DNA from: Flavobacteriaceae bacterium UBA7302
Lineage (GTDB): Bacteria; Bacteroidota; Bacteroidia; Flavobacteriales; Flavobacteriaceae
DNA length: 64,000 nt
NCBI GenBank assembly: GCA_002471825.1
Contig: DKQS01000005.1
Span: 1 to 64,000, forward strand
Reading direction: 5' to 3'
In this document: positions 7,747 through 17,150 of the stretch, in pieces
Position numbering within the stretch: position 1 is the stretch's first letter
Layout: every line of letters starts with the position of its first letter
Made by a program: the position numbers and the translations under genes
Notes under the pieces: model-generated
What the model was told of the DNA's origin: nothing
Database searches by the model: none
The model's input: the letters and a program-made list of their open reading frames with translations, nothing else

Positions 7747-8502
7747 ATGATTAAATTCTTCCGATTAATTCGACAACGACTGCTCTCTGAAAATAAATTT
7801 AGCAAATATCTTCTCTATGCCATTGGGGAAATAGTGCTTGTTGTTATTGGTATCTTGATTGCGTTACAAATCAATAATTGGAATGAAAACAGAAAACTCG
7901 AACAAAGCGGAAAACAGTACTTAAAGGAGATTTATAAAGACTTAAAAACTGAGATTTCAAATATTGATGAAATCCTAAATAGCCTAAGCGAACAATATGA
8001 GGGAACTGAATATGTTTTAACGGTTATAGAATCGAAAGACAAAATAGTGAAGGACACCCTAAAATTTACGGAAAGTCACTGGGCTCCGTCTCGACTATTT
8101 ATAATAGAAAGGGATTTGAACACCTTCGACAAACTCAAAAGTTCCGGACAAAGTGGTTTACTCAAGAATGATTCGCTCACTAATTTATTAGATCGATTTT
8201 ACAAAAACTTTGACACCCGAATTTCTAATTTCAAGGAATATCCCTTACAAATTCGAATGGATTTAAGACGAGCTGCCTTTCCCATTGGAAATATGAAGGA
8301 CTTTCACTACGAAATGGAAACCTCTAAATTATCACCAGCCTTCATCAAAAAATTCACCAATGATGAAGTGATATACAAGCATTTGCTTGCCATCTTAAAG
8401 ACTTGTCGATATAACACGACTTTCTTCAAAGAGCTGAAAGATGAAGCACTCCATCTAATAACACATATGGAAGATTCATATCCTGAACTTAAAATTGATT
8501 AA
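7747..8502 (+). CDS. DUF6090 family single-pass membrane protein (copy 4)
   Basis: A 251-residue member with the more common family head MIKFFRLIRQRLLSENKFSK and YLLYAIGEIVLVVIGILIAL before INNWNEN. Unlike copies 1-3 (SEGKTGKYFKYA) it has SENKFSKYLLYA, so it belongs to a different subgroup. The distal domain has the shared turn as FDKLKSSGQSGLLKND. The next gene, a membrane protein, starts 22 bases later on the same strand, so the two may be co-transcribed. The function is unknown. Confidence 0.85.
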   Translation: MIKFFRLIRQRLLSENKFSKYLLYAIGEIVLVVIGILIALQINNWNENRKLEQSGKQYLKEIYKDLKTEISNIDEILNSLSEQYEGTEYVLTVIESKDKIVKDTLKFTESHWAPSRLFIIERDLNTFDKLKSSGQSGLLKNDSLTNLLDRFYKNFDTRISNFKEYPLQIRMDLRRAAFPIGNMKDFHYEMETSKLSPAFIKKFTNDEVIYKHLLAILKTCRYNTTFFKELKDEALHLITHMEDSYPELKID

Positions 8503-8524
8503 CCTAGAAATCAATCAACACCAA

Positions 8525-9091
8525 ATGTTCTATAGAATTTTATTTATCATCGGAATTGGCTTCTTGTTAGTCGGACAAATTATTCTTGCAAAGGGTAATG
8601 AATATGTCTACAATCTCAAACCAATCGATTTTGCCCATTGGTCACTGCTTGTTGGATCTGTTTTATTAATTCCGCAGGTGATTCGCTCTCCTAGAAAACC
8701 CTTTGGTTTCATTGGTATCCCACTTACGATGATCGGGATCATCTGTATGGTAGGGATGTGTGTTATCGATTTTATTTTCTGGAGTTTTACGGATGAGCAA
8801 TTACGTCACGATTTTACCCAACACATCACTCAGGTTCCATCGATTTGGAAAACCTTTATGACCGTCGGACCAAGTTCAAAGGTGTTCAACTTGGGTTTAC
8901 TCATTTTAAGTTTGAACTATTGGAAAAGTGAAAAAATAGGTATCGGAATATTATTGCTCGCCACCCTGATTCTGTGGCATATCATTCCTACACCGCACCG
9001 ATTGATTTTCGGTTATTCGTTCACCCTCATTGCCTTTACCATGATCCTTTTCGGGAAAGAAATTAAATCTAAGCTACTGAAACGAACGTAG
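8525..9091 (+). CDS. Multi-pass membrane protein of unknown function
   Basis: The start is placed at the ATG at 8525; a TTG at 8495 would overlap the DUF6090 gene and add ten polar residues before the first helix. The 188-residue product has about six hydrophobic segments (for example ILFIIGIGFLLVGQIILA and IGIGILLLATLILWHII) with short loops, so it is an integral inner-membrane protein. No catalytic motif was recognised. It is followed, 62 bases on, by a membrane-bound LytTR regulator, an arrangement often seen when the first gene modulates or is controlled by the second. Confidence 0.65.
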   Translation: MFYRILFIIGIGFLLVGQIILAKGNEYVYNLKPIDFAHWSLLVGSVLLIPQVIRSPRKPFGFIGIPLTMIGIICMVGMCVIDFIFWSFTDEQLRHDFTQHITQVPSIWKTFMTVGPSSKVFNLGLLILSLNYWKSEKIGIGILLLATLILWHIIPTPHRLIFGYSFTLIAFTMILFGKEIKSKLLKRT

Positions 9092-9153
9092 GTCCTTGAG
9101 ATCTTAAACTGAACCCGAATTCAAAAATTCAATTATCTTCGGTTTTTATTTTC

Positions 9154-9921
9154 ATGAAATCAAAAGCCCTACAATACCTACAGAAAAACTTCACAATCGC
9201 TCTTGGGATACTTTCGGGTTTTTCGGTTTTCTATTTCTTATATTTTTTAGATGCCTTTAGCATTCAAAAAGGAATTTCTTACTCGGGACATTCTCACCTC
9301 TTTCGAAGTGCAAGTTTCGGATTCATGACTTTTTCATACCTCCTCCTATTCGAAGTATGGATTAAAGAACGTTTCAATTTATCCAACACAAAAAGAATTG
9401 CCCTATGGTATCTAACCCTCGTTGTTTTGGGAAGTCAACTCACTTTTGTATTGTTTAATTTCTTTTGGAATTTCCAAGAATGGGATTGGATGGGGTATCT
9501 TTTGATTCAAAAGGAATATCCATTGATGATGGTTTTCCCCTTCACGGTGTATCTTCTTTTACAGCAAGCAATGAAGAAAGGAGATGAAAAAGACACCTAT
9601 CTCCTATTTTACTCAGAGAACCAAAAAGACAGATTGAAACTAAAGCTTGAAGATTTTCTATTTGCTCAGTCGGCGGAGAATTATATTACCATTCATTACA
9701 AAAATAGAGAGTCCATCAAGCAGCACCTGATTCGGAAAACACTTAAAAATCTTGAGCAAGAATTAAGCTCCTTTTCAGACATTAAACGAAGTCACAGAAG
9801 TTACCTCGTCAATGCCAAAAACATTTCGAATATCATTCAGAAAAAGGATAAAACAAGCCTAGAGATCGCTTCCTATTCCCTTCCAGTTTCTAAAAAGCGC
9901 GAAGCATTATTTTTGTCTTGA
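9154..9921 (+). CDS. LytTR DNA-binding regulator with a membrane N-terminal domain
   Basis: The 255-residue protein has four membrane helices in residues 10-140 and a C-terminal LytTR domain (about 155-255) with FLFAQSAENYITIHY and IKRSHRSYLVNAKNI, both diagnostic. There is no receiver domain, so the signal probably comes through the membrane part, as in other Bacteroidota TM-LytTR one-component regulators. LytTR proteins bind direct repeats upstream of their targets; no clear site was found nearby. The downstream serine hydrolase gene starts 94 bases later and may be a target. The family is certain, the signal unknown. Confidence 0.88.
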   Translation: MKSKALQYLQKNFTIALGILSGFSVFYFLYFLDAFSIQKGISYSGHSHLFRSASFGFMTFSYLLLFEVWIKERFNLSNTKRIALWYLTLVVLGSQLTFVLFNFFWNFQEWDWMGYLLIQKEYPLMMVFPFTVYLLLQQAMKKGDEKDTYLLFYSENQKDRLKLKLEDFLFAQSAENYITIHYKNRESIKQHLIRKTLKNLEQELSSFSDIKRSHRSYLVNAKNISNIIQKKDKTSLEIASYSLPVSKKREALFLS

Positions 9922-10015
9922 TATTTTCATCCCTCAGTGCGCAATTTAATCCCAAAAGTCTATCTAAACTTGAATTCACAGTTATAATCTTCACATATTT
10001 ACCGAAAGTTTAGCA

Positions 10016-11152
10016 ATGAATTGTACTAGAATTTTGGTCTTTGCGACGGCAATCCTACTTCACATATCCTGCAATAAAAAGCTTGCCAATGAACGAGTAA
10101 TATGGACGAAGCAATTGGATTCTTTGGTAACACAAGAGCATCAATCCGCTCATTTTCACGGAGGAATCATTGTCAGTAAGGACAGCGAAGTGATTTATGA
10201 AAAATATATCGGTATCGCCAATCGAGGTTCATCGACCCCAATTGATTGGCAAACTAAATTTGATATTGCCTCGGTCAACAAATCTTTTATTTGTGCATTG
10301 ATCTTGAAAGCGGTAGAAGGCGGCAAACTGTCTTTGAACGATAAACTTGTGGATGTACTTAAAGGCTATTCTTTTGGAGGAAGTTTTCACTCAGAAATCA
10401 CCATTCATCACTTGATGTGTCATCTTTCTGGGCTCCCCGACTACGATGCCATCGATATTGATTTAAAAGAAAACAGTTTCAAAAAGTTTAAGGGCAGTTC
10501 TTTCACAAACCCAGAATACGTAGATTTTATAAGCAGACTCACTCCGGTGAATGCGCCAAACACCTCCTTCCATTACAGCAATTTCGCCTATCATTTACTA
10601 GCCATCATTCTTGAAAATACGTACCAACAATCCTTTGATGTCGTACTTTCTAAAAACCTAACGAAACCCTTAGGATTGAACCAAACCGTTGCCGAAATGC
10701 ATTCGCGAAACAATATCACAAATCTGGCTGATGGCTATCTTTTTGATAAAACCAACAACCATTGGAACAAGCAGATGGATATCGATTTAAGCTTAGGCAG
10801 ACGCATTTTTTCTACGGTTCACGATTTAAATCGTTGGGGACAAGTAATGAGCAATCCTGGTTATTTATCCGAGCAATCGCTCGCCTTAATGCAGACAAAT
10901 CACCTTGCAAAAATCACAAAAGAAGTAAGCTATGGCTATGGTTGGGCAATTTTTGATGAAAATAAAGGAGGACGAATGGGAAATCTCAATATCAATAAAA
11001 AATACATCATTCACGGTGGTAGCACCGACGGATACAAAGCCATGTTGGTAAACATCAATAACAATGAATATGTGATAAGTTTCTTATCCAATCACGGGTA
11101 TGAAGAAGAGCTTTCACTCACTAAAAAAATCGTCAATATTTTAAAACTCTAA
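10016..11152 (+). CDS. Serine hydrolase, beta-lactamase class C/penicillin-binding family lipoprotein
   Basis: A 378-residue lipoprotein (signal ILLHISC, Cys19). All three motifs of the class C fold are present: Ser86-Val-Asn-Lys89 (SxxK), Tyr187-Ser-Asn189 (YxN) and His333-Gly-Gly335 in place of KTG. The HxG third motif is common among esterases and D-amino peptidases of this family, so true beta-lactamase action is less likely. It works on the periplasmic side. The start of the following gene is four bases after the stop, which points to a two-gene operon. Confidence 0.88.
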   Translation: MNCTRILVFATAILLHISCNKKLANERVIWTKQLDSLVTQEHQSAHFHGGIIVSKDSEVIYEKYIGIANRGSSTPIDWQTKFDIASVNKSFICALILKAVEGGKLSLNDKLVDVLKGYSFGGSFHSEITIHHLMCHLSGLPDYDAIDIDLKENSFKKFKGSSFTNPEYVDFISRLTPVNAPNTSFHYSNFAYHLLAIILENTYQQSFDVVLSKNLTKPLGLNQTVAEMHSRNNITNLADGYLFDKTNNHWNKQMDIDLSLGRRIFSTVHDLNRWGQVMSNPGYLSEQSLALMQTNHLAKITKEVSYGYGWAIFDENKGGRMGNLNINKKYIIHGGSTDGYKAMLVNINNNEYVISFLSNHGYEEELSLTKKIVNILKL

Positions 11153-11156
11153 ATGA

Positions 11157-11828
11157 ATGAAGTCAATTTTAAAAATCACCTTCGCAGTCCTAATTTTAAA
11201 TGTACACTTGTCCTATGCCCAAAAACAACCCTTTATTGGTTTTTGGGAGGTTGAAAAAGTCAGTATGGGAGATAGAAGCATGACCCCAGTTGCTAAATGG
11301 GTGAAACTCCATGAAGACGGTTCCTACGAGTCTGGCAACGGATGGTTGAAAAGCATTGATGGAAAATGGTCTTATGACGAGGAGAAGAAGTACATCGAAA
11401 GCAAAGATCTTTTAGGAATCAAAGATAAATTGGGCGGATTTACCATTTCATTTACTGCAGATCAAATGATCTGGAAACGTACGGAATTCGGGAATGAAGT
11501 AAGAGTGCAATTCAAGAGAATTACCAAATTACCCATGGCCCCTGCAGATTACTTGGAAGGGGTTTGGATTTCCGAAGGAAACACCAAAGAAAAAATTCAT
11601 TTTCGATGGGATCGCATTGTGGTTTTTTATGATGCTGACTATAAAAGAACAACAGGATACTGGCACATTCATGGGCATCGTTCTGATATTACCATATTAC
11701 CTCACACCAAGAGTAAGAGTGCTGAAAGCTGGCGAATAACAGTGGATAAAACCACACTAAATATGACTGGAATTTCAAATTCCAATAAAGGAGTGGAAAG
11801 GAAATTTAAACGAACCAATGTTCTTTAA
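11157..11828 (+). CDS. Exported protein with a lipocalin-like repeat
   Basis: A 223-residue protein with a cleavable signal (MKSILKITFAVLILNVHLSYAQ). Two halves resemble each other: FIGFWEVEKVSMGD...GKWSYDEEKKYI at about 26-80 and YLEGVWISEGNTKEKIHF at about 132-150, with similar aromatic and glycine spacing. The pattern of a Trp in the first strand (GFWEV, GVWIS) is that of small lipocalin-like or DUF-type beta barrels common in Bacteroidota. It starts four bases after the serine hydrolase, so the two are probably made together and act in the periplasm. No specific function is known. Confidence 0.65.
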   Translation: MKSILKITFAVLILNVHLSYAQKQPFIGFWEVEKVSMGDRSMTPVAKWVKLHEDGSYESGNGWLKSIDGKWSYDEEKKYIESKDLLGIKDKLGGFTISFTADQMIWKRTEFGNEVRVQFKRITKLPMAPADYLEGVWISEGNTKEKIHFRWDRIVVFYDADYKRTTGYWHIHGHRSDITILPHTKSKSAESWRITVDKTTLNMTGISNSNKGVERKFKRTNVL

Positions 11829-11844
11829 ATCAAAAATTCCAAAA

Positions 11845-12432
11845 TTAAAGCTTGCTCATCACCTCTTGTGGCAAAACCTGCTGAAGTAACGGTCTAGTGG
11901 CTTCGTCGACATTTAGGTATTTCCAAGATGTCTTACCATTAGGTGATATGGCCAAGGTCTTTGCCTTTGCATTCAAGGTAAAAAAGCCAGATCCTTTATC
12001 ATAAGAGATGTTTTCCTCTCCCAATTGGGTCTTCCATGCCTCATAAGTTTGTTGCACCAGTGTGCTGCTATCGAGTTTCTCAACCTCACCAGTAGAAGTT
12101 ATAAAGCGGATTTTTTGATTACTTTTCGTATAAATAATGACATAAAACTTTCCTTTAATCTTCATGACCTCCCCTATTGATAAAATCTCTGGCAAACTCA
12201 GTTTTATGTCTAATCTCGGATTGTTGAACATCATTTTCAACATACCAACAAACTGTGATTTGGGCACCACTGCAAACATCTCCTCACCAATGTAGTCTGC
12301 GGCCTTTTCAAACTTTCCTTCTACAATTGCTTGGTTAAAAATGTTAAATCCTTCTGTAATCTCCTTATCTGCATTTTGTGCAAATACAGGTGACAAGGTG
12401 ATTATCATCATCAATCCGATTAGATATTTCAT
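11845..12432 (-). CDS. Exported protein of unknown function
   Basis: A 195-residue protein with signal peptide MKYLIGLMMIITLSPVFAQ. The first half of the mature part (FNIFNQAIVEGKFEKAADYI) looks like the helical start of an NTF2/SnoaL-like cone fold, and later strands (KGKFYVIIYTKSNQKIRFI) fit that fold, but no key residue confirms it. It is convergent with the gene ending at 11828, 16 bases away. It has no close neighbour on its own strand. Confidence 0.6.
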   Translation of the reverse strand: MKYLIGLMMIITLSPVFAQNADKEITEGFNIFNQAIVEGKFEKAADYIGEEMFAVVPKSQFVGMLKMMFNNPRLDIKLSLPEILSIGEVMKIKGKFYVIIYTKSNQKIRFITSTGEVEKLDSSTLVQQTYEAWKTQLGEENISYDKGSGFFTLNAKAKTLAISPNGKTSWKYLNVDEATRPLLQQVLPQEVMSKL

Positions 12433-12597
12433 GTGGTTTAATTTTATGGGTTACATGAACAAATCTATTGATTTTATGGGAATGAATATTGGTCTCAAAG
12501 AATTAATAAGAATATCAGATACATAAACTCCAGAAAAAAAATTAAATTAGAATCCAATTGAAATTCAAAACAACCGCAATACTTTAATTCAAATATC

Positions 12598-12990
12598 ATG
12601 ATGAGAAAATTCTTAATAGTAGCTTTAACAATTTTCGCTTTCAATTCCTTTGGTCAAAACAAAACTTATTGGAAAAAGAAATTCAAACAGGGAACGCTTT
12701 ATGTTTCTTTTGTAAAAAGTGATTCTCAATTTGGAACACACATTCGAGAGTATTTTACGGGAACAGATGATGCCTATCTGTGTAAAGTTAGATATAGTCA
12801 GGGAAAATATAAACTTCAAAAGCAAAATGGATGGTCTAATAGACACTACATCAAATTTTCAAATGGAAAATTAATTCGGACTTCACCTAGGATGGGCTCT
12901 GTAGAACTTAAAAGAATCGAAAGATCTGAAATACCAAATTATGTAAAAAGTAGAAGGACTAGGTACCCTCGGAAGGTAGTTCGCGATTGA
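12598..12990 (+). CDS. Small exported basic protein
   Basis: A 130-residue product starting MMRKFLIVALTIFAFNSFGQ, a signal peptide, then a lysine- and arginine-rich mature chain with alternating hydrophobic and polar residues that suggest a beta sheet (GTLYVSFVKSD, HYIKFSNGKLIRTS). No family was recognised. A weak hairpin (AAGTGAT/ATCACTT at 13033-13051) after the stop could act in termination. The coding character is good, but the function is unknown. Confidence 0.6.
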   Translation: MMRKFLIVALTIFAFNSFGQNKTYWKKKFKQGTLYVSFVKSDSQFGTHIREYFTGTDDAYLCKVRYSQGKYKLQKQNGWSNRHYIKFSNGKLIRTSPRMGSVELKRIERSEIPNYVKSRRTRYPRKVVRD

Positions 12991-13106
12991 AAATGATACT
13001 ACTTGTCAATTAGTGCTCTTCAACTCATGGTTAAGTGATCATCAATCACTTTCTAACACCAGTCAAAAAAGAATAACAAACTACAGTGAACAATAGATCT
13101 ACGTCA

Positions 13107-13137
13107 TTGCTTTTCTAGTCCATTACCGTTATCTTCG
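13107..13137 (+). promoter_or_regulatory. Promoter of the S9 peptidase gene
   Basis: TTG at 13107-13109 and TATCTTCG at 13130-13137 are separated by 20 bases. This is the Bacteroidota -33/-7 layout with one mismatch from TAnnTTTG. The expected transcription start is about 25 bases before the ATG at 13167. Confidence 0.55.
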
Positions 13138-13166
13138 GCTAGCAATAGATAATTAATCTAAACTTC

Positions 13167-15332
13167 ATGAAACAGTTTCCTTTTTGGCAAAAATCCATAC
13201 TAGCAAGCTTGCTGGTGATCTTGTCTACCAACATCATCGCACAGGAAGACGAACTCACCCTGAACGACATTTTTGCTTCACCAAAACTTACAGGCACCTC
13301 ACCTTCTCGACCCGCATGGGCACCAGATAGCAAACATTTCGCCTTTTCTTGGAATGAACCAGGAAAATCCGGACGTGGTCTCTGGGTAGCTACACATGAT
13401 GGAAAGGAAGTTCAGCTGCGATCTGATGCATCATCACCTTCTGTGCGTGCCATTATCTGGACAGACAACAATACAATTCTTAGTCTTCGGGGAAATTATC
13501 TTTGGAGAACCACACTCACAACAGGAAAAGATGGGAAGTTCATGCCAGTGGCAGCTGGCGCAAGGAACCTAGCTTTGTCTCCAGACGGTAAGAAAATAGC
13601 TTATATCCAAAAAGGTGATCTGTATCTTGCAGACCTCTCTTCCAGAAGGAATAAACGCATTACAAAGATTGGCATTCCAAGTCTTTCAAACTTACCTAAG
13701 GGGCGCTATAGCCGCGCAGAACGAGAAATAGGACCAGGTATTTGGAGCGGACCAACCTACAAATGGTCGCCAGATGGTAAGACCATTGCCATACACGTGG
13801 TGGATAGACGTGAGATGCGTAAAGTGCCTTTCCCCAATTACCTAGCAAAGGAAACCAATCCCAATATTATCCGCAGAAGTTACCCAGGGGATCCCAATGA
13901 GATTCGCAAGGTTGGTTTGCTTACTGTGGAAAGCGGAGCTATTAGCTATTTAGATTTACCTAAGCCTGAATCGAATCAGGTGATTGACTTTAACTGGTCG
14001 CCCAGCGGTGCTTTGCTAGTGGATACCGCATCCGACACGGCGGTAGACCGAAAAATGTACGTCGTTGCGCCTGGAGAAACCCAACTTCGAGAAATATGGC
14101 GAGGCGTTCGCGAGAGCCGCATGTACACCTCTTTCGGTTCTACATGGCATGCCGATGGTAAAAACATTGTTTTTTTAAGCGATATGAAAGATCGTTATGG
14201 TCTTTATAGAATTGATGCGTCGCCATCTAAGGATCTTCCGAGATTATTGACGGACCCCTCTTACGATGTACTCTCCTCTCCTACCATTGCTGGGGATTTC
14301 CTATTTTACGCAGGAAATGGAGTGAATCCGTATGAACAACATGTGTATCGCCTAAAATTGTCGGGAGGCAAACCTGAACAACTTACCAACCTGCCCGGCC
14401 GAAACGCAGGTTACCCATCTCCAGATGGCAAACACCTGGTATTTATGCATAGTGATGATACTTCACCCAACGAACTATATGTAGCAAGCGGTAAAGGCGG
14501 TAAGCCTACTCGAGTAACCAACTCGCCATTACCCGCTTTTACCAAACGAACTTGGACAGCGGCGGCATATGTAAGTTTCCCAAGTAAAGTTGACGACTAC
14601 ACACTGCATGCACGAATTTTAAAGCCTTCTAACATGGAGTCTGGAAAGAAGTATCCGGTAATTTTCGGCCCCGTGTATTCAAACACTGCCAGAAACCGTT
14701 GGGCTGGCAACTACAGTCTTATCCAGCAATTATTGATAAAGAAAGGATACATTGTGGTACAGGTAGATTCGCGGGGTAGTAATGGCTATGGACGAGCTTT
14801 CCGTGAGGAGTTTTTATTAGGCTTTGCGGACCAAGATATTGAGGATTATGCCAGTGCCGTATCCTACATGGAGTCATTGGATTATGTAGATCCCAATCGC
14901 ATCGGAATTTGGGGAAGCAGTTATGGAGGTACCTTATCGGTGTACACCCTATTGAAGAAGCCAGGCTTATTCCAAGTTGGTGTGGCAGCAGCTGCAGCAG
15001 TGGATCCTTTTTTCTTTGGTACCGATGATGTGGCCATTGTGCGTCGCCCGCAAACACATCCGGAGATATTTGAACGAAAAGCCCTCAAATATGCTGGAAA
15101 TCTAAAAGACAAACTTTTGTTTATCCATGGCCTTCAAGACCATGTGGTACCTTTTAAGACAACGGCTGTACTGGCTGAAGAATTGATCAAACAGGGAAAG
15201 GATTTCGACTTTGCCTTTGCCCCTGGAGCCACGCATGGATGGAGTCGTGAACGCAATTACGACCGCTATCTCTTTGGGAAACTCATTGACTATTTTGACC
15301 GGCACTTAGCAGCACCAACTCAAAAAAAATAA
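13167..15332 (+). CDS. Secreted S9 family prolyl oligopeptidase-type peptidase
   Basis: The 721-residue protein has a signal peptide (to IIAQ), an N-terminal beta-propeller with PD40-type repeats (SPDGKKIAYIQKGDLYLAD, WSPDGKTIAIH, SPDGKHLVFMHSDD), and a C-terminal alpha/beta hydrolase domain. The catalytic triad is visible: Ser585 in GSSYGG, Asp658 in HGLQDH and His690 in GATHGW. It is most like exported dipeptidyl-peptidase IV or acylaminoacyl-peptidase enzymes that cleave short peptides in the periplasm. The length is normal for the family. The next gene starts one base after the stop (ATG 15334), so translation is probably coupled. By eye the gene seems richer in G and C than its neighbours, which may point to a separate origin or to higher expression. 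Confidence 0.93.
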   Translation: MKQFPFWQKSILASLLVILSTNIIAQEDELTLNDIFASPKLTGTSPSRPAWAPDSKHFAFSWNEPGKSGRGLWVATHDGKEVQLRSDASSPSVRAIIWTDNNTILSLRGNYLWRTTLTTGKDGKFMPVAAGARNLALSPDGKKIAYIQKGDLYLADLSSRRNKRITKIGIPSLSNLPKGRYSRAEREIGPGIWSGPTYKWSPDGKTIAIHVVDRREMRKVPFPNYLAKETNPNIIRRSYPGDPNEIRKVGLLTVESGAISYLDLPKPESNQVIDFNWSPSGALLVDTASDTAVDRKMYVVAPGETQLREIWRGVRESRMYTSFGSTWHADGKNIVFLSDMKDRYGLYRIDASPSKDLPRLLTDPSYDVLSSPTIAGDFLFYAGNGVNPYEQHVYRLKLSGGKPEQLTNLPGRNAGYPSPDGKHLVFMHSDDTSPNELYVASGKGGKPTRVTNSPLPAFTKRTWTAAAYVSFPSKVDDYTLHARILKPSNMESGKKYPVIFGPVYSNTARNRWAGNYSLIQQLLIKKGYIVVQVDSRGSNGYGRAFREEFLLGFADQDIEDYASAVSYMESLDYVDPNRIGIWGSSYGGTLSVYTLLKKPGLFQVGVAAAAAVDPFFFGTDDVAIVRRPQTHPEIFERKALKYAGNLKDKLLFIHGLQDHVVPFKTTAVLAEELIKQGKDFDFAFAPGATHGWSRERNYDRYLFGKLIDYFDRHLAAPTQKK

Positions 15333-15333
15333 C

Positions 15334-15552
15334 ATGGAAAATTTACAAAATGATTTCGCTTTAGGAATCTCCTTCTGGCAAGGGTTTCTGTTCCTTTGCA
15401 TCATACTTTGGATTTATTGCTTGATTGATATTTTTAAAATTGATGCTGACTCCAATAACAAACTCATATGGGGTTTACTAGTCTTTTTCGTCCCTTTTTT
15501 GGGTTCCATGTTGTATTTATTGATGGGAAGGAGAAAAATGAACCAATCTTGA
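15334..15552 (+). CDS. PLDc_N domain small membrane protein
   Basis: A 72-residue two-helix membrane protein: WQGFLFLCIILWIYCLIDIF, then KLIWGLLVFFVPFLGSMLYL. The spacing and the end GSMLYLLMGRRK match the PLDc_N (phospholipase D nuclease N-terminal) domain, which is often found alone in Bacteroidota as a small protein of unknown role. It follows the S9 peptidase gene with a one-base gap, so it belongs to the same transcript. Confidence 0.8.
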   Translation: MENLQNDFALGISFWQGFLFLCIILWIYCLIDIFKIDADSNNKLIWGLLVFFVPFLGSMLYLLMGRRKMNQS

Positions 15553-15631
15553 ATAAAATAAAATGAATCGTGAAGGTCTTGAATGAGAAATGCAATTAAA
15601 ATTCGCATTCAAGCTCAAAAACACCACTAAA

Positions 15632-16099
15632 ATGAATAAACTAGCAATTAGCTTTTCCGTACTCGTACTGTCGGTTTTTTCTACTGTTGCCCAAACTAAG
15701 GAACAACTAAAAACTGTTACCCAGGTGTACAAGATTATGGAAGAGAAAGGCGGAGGCCATGCATTTGAAGGCGAGGAAGCGGAACTGTTTAAAAAAATGA
15801 CTTATGATGCATTTGACGCTGCTCTAGCTGAAATTAAACAAGAAGCCAAAGAGGCAGGAAAACGTTTCGAATGGTATGCTGACTCTGATGAATCAATGGA
15901 AATGTTCAATAAAAAATTGGCCTCACTTGAAAAAAAGATAGACAGTCTTTCCAAACCTCAGCTTTTATGGATTTTAACCAAGTCGGGGCAAAGAATACAA
16001 ATACATTCGAAAGCAAAAGTTTGGCCAGAAAACTTTGAAAAAAATGTGGCTATTGCACAATCGATTTTAAAAAAAATGATGGACAAACTAGGTCTTTAG
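15632..16099 (+). CDS. Exported helical protein of unknown function
   Basis: The ATG at 15632 is chosen because it gives a clean signal peptide, MNKLAISFSVLVLSVFSTVAQ; an upstream ATG at 15590 would place 14 basic residues before it. The mature 134 residues are mostly charged helix (EIKQEAKEAGKRFEWYAD, FNKKLASLEKKIDSL) with coiled-coil character. No family was recognised. It stands 80 bases after the PLDc_N gene on the same strand. Confidence 0.6.
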   Translation: MNKLAISFSVLVLSVFSTVAQTKEQLKTVTQVYKIMEEKGGGHAFEGEEAELFKKMTYDAFDAALAEIKQEAKEAGKRFEWYADSDESMEMFNKKLASLEKKIDSLSKPQLLWILTKSGQRIQIHSKAKVWPENFEKNVAIAQSILKKMMDKLGL

Positions 16100-16159
16100 T
16101 GCCTATTCAGTCCAATACAGGTTATAGAAATCAAAGGATTTTAAAAAATAGTCAACCCA

Positions 16160-17101
16160 GTGAAGTACAGAAAATACATCAAAGACGATGTTTCTATCTC
16201 TGAAATCGGACTTGGGGCCTGGCAATTAGGCCAGAATTCTGGCTGGAAAAGTATGACGGAAACCGAGGCGATTAAACTTGTACACAAATCAATCGAATTT
16301 GGAATTAACTTTTTTGATACTGCTCCGAATTACGGACATGGCACAGGCGAAGAACGATTGGGAAAAGCATTAAAAGGTATTGATAGAAGTAAGATCGTCA
16401 TCAACACCAAATTTGGTCATACCCATACGGGAACTTTAAATTTTGACGCTTCCTACATTCGTGAATCCCTAGAAGGAAGTTTGAAAAGACTTCAAACAGA
16501 TTATGTAGATTCGCTCATCATACACAATCCGCCTTCCTCCTATTTCGATGGAAATAAAAATGATCACTATGAAATCCTTGAGCGACTGATTGATGAAGGA
16601 AAAATAAAGGCATATGGTGCTTCTTTGGATACCTATGCCGACATGAAATTGCTAATGGAAACCACCAATGCAAAGGTGATGGAGGTGTTTTTCAATATTC
16701 TTCATCAGGACACCACAAGCGGATTTGAAATGGCCAAGCAAAAAGGTGCTGGGATTATCGTTAAAATTCCTCTTGATTCTGGATGGTTAACCGGAAAATA
16801 TAATTCAGAAAGCACCTTTCATGACATACGTAGTCGCTGGTCTAGAGAAGATATCGATACCAGGGCACGACTTGTAGAAAAGGTAAAATCCATTGTTGGA
16901 TCGGATGAAAACTTAGCACAAAAGGCCATAGCCTTCTGCTTGGCCTATGATTCAGTTTCCACGGTGATTCCAGGGAATGTTTCGATTGAACAACTTACAA
17001 ATAATGTACAGAGTTCGGATATTAGCATTCCGCCAGACCTCATTAGTGAGCTTGAAAACTTATATGAAAACGAAATTAGAAAGCTTCAACTTCCATGGTA
17101 G
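16160..17101 (+). CDS. Aldo/keto reductase
   Basis: A 313-residue TIM-barrel oxidoreductase. The catalytic tetrad is intact: Asp53, Tyr58 (FFDTAPNYG), Lys84 (NTKFGH) and His122 (IIHNPP). The C-terminal part (AIAFCLAYDSVSTVIPGN) is the usual NADP-binding end of the family. It probably reduces carbonyl compounds in the cytoplasm with NADPH. The start is a GTG at 16160; it fits the family's short N-terminus (MKYRKYI), and no ATG is available before the first conserved strand. It appears to be a stand-alone gene. Confidence 0.9.
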   Translation: MKYRKYIKDDVSISEIGLGAWQLGQNSGWKSMTETEAIKLVHKSIEFGINFFDTAPNYGHGTGEERLGKALKGIDRSKIVINTKFGHTHTGTLNFDASYIRESLEGSLKRLQTDYVDSLIIHNPPSSYFDGNKNDHYEILERLIDEGKIKAYGASLDTYADMKLLMETTNAKVMEVFFNILHQDTTSGFEMAKQKGAGIIVKIPLDSGWLTGKYNSESTFHDIRSRWSREDIDTRARLVEKVKSIVGSDENLAQKAIAFCLAYDSVSTVIPGNVSIEQLTNNVQSSDISIPPDLISELENLYENEIRKLQLPW

Positions 17102-17150
17102 GGGAATGAAGTGAAACAATTCTAAGGAAAGAATCCGATTCCTACAAACC

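Noticed and set aside
10016..11152. Beta-lactamase resistance gene
   Set aside because: The third motif is HGG and not KTG; the family is broad and most members are esterases or peptidases.
891..12432. Prophage or plasmid island
   Set aside because: No integrase, portal, capsid, replication or relaxase gene is present.
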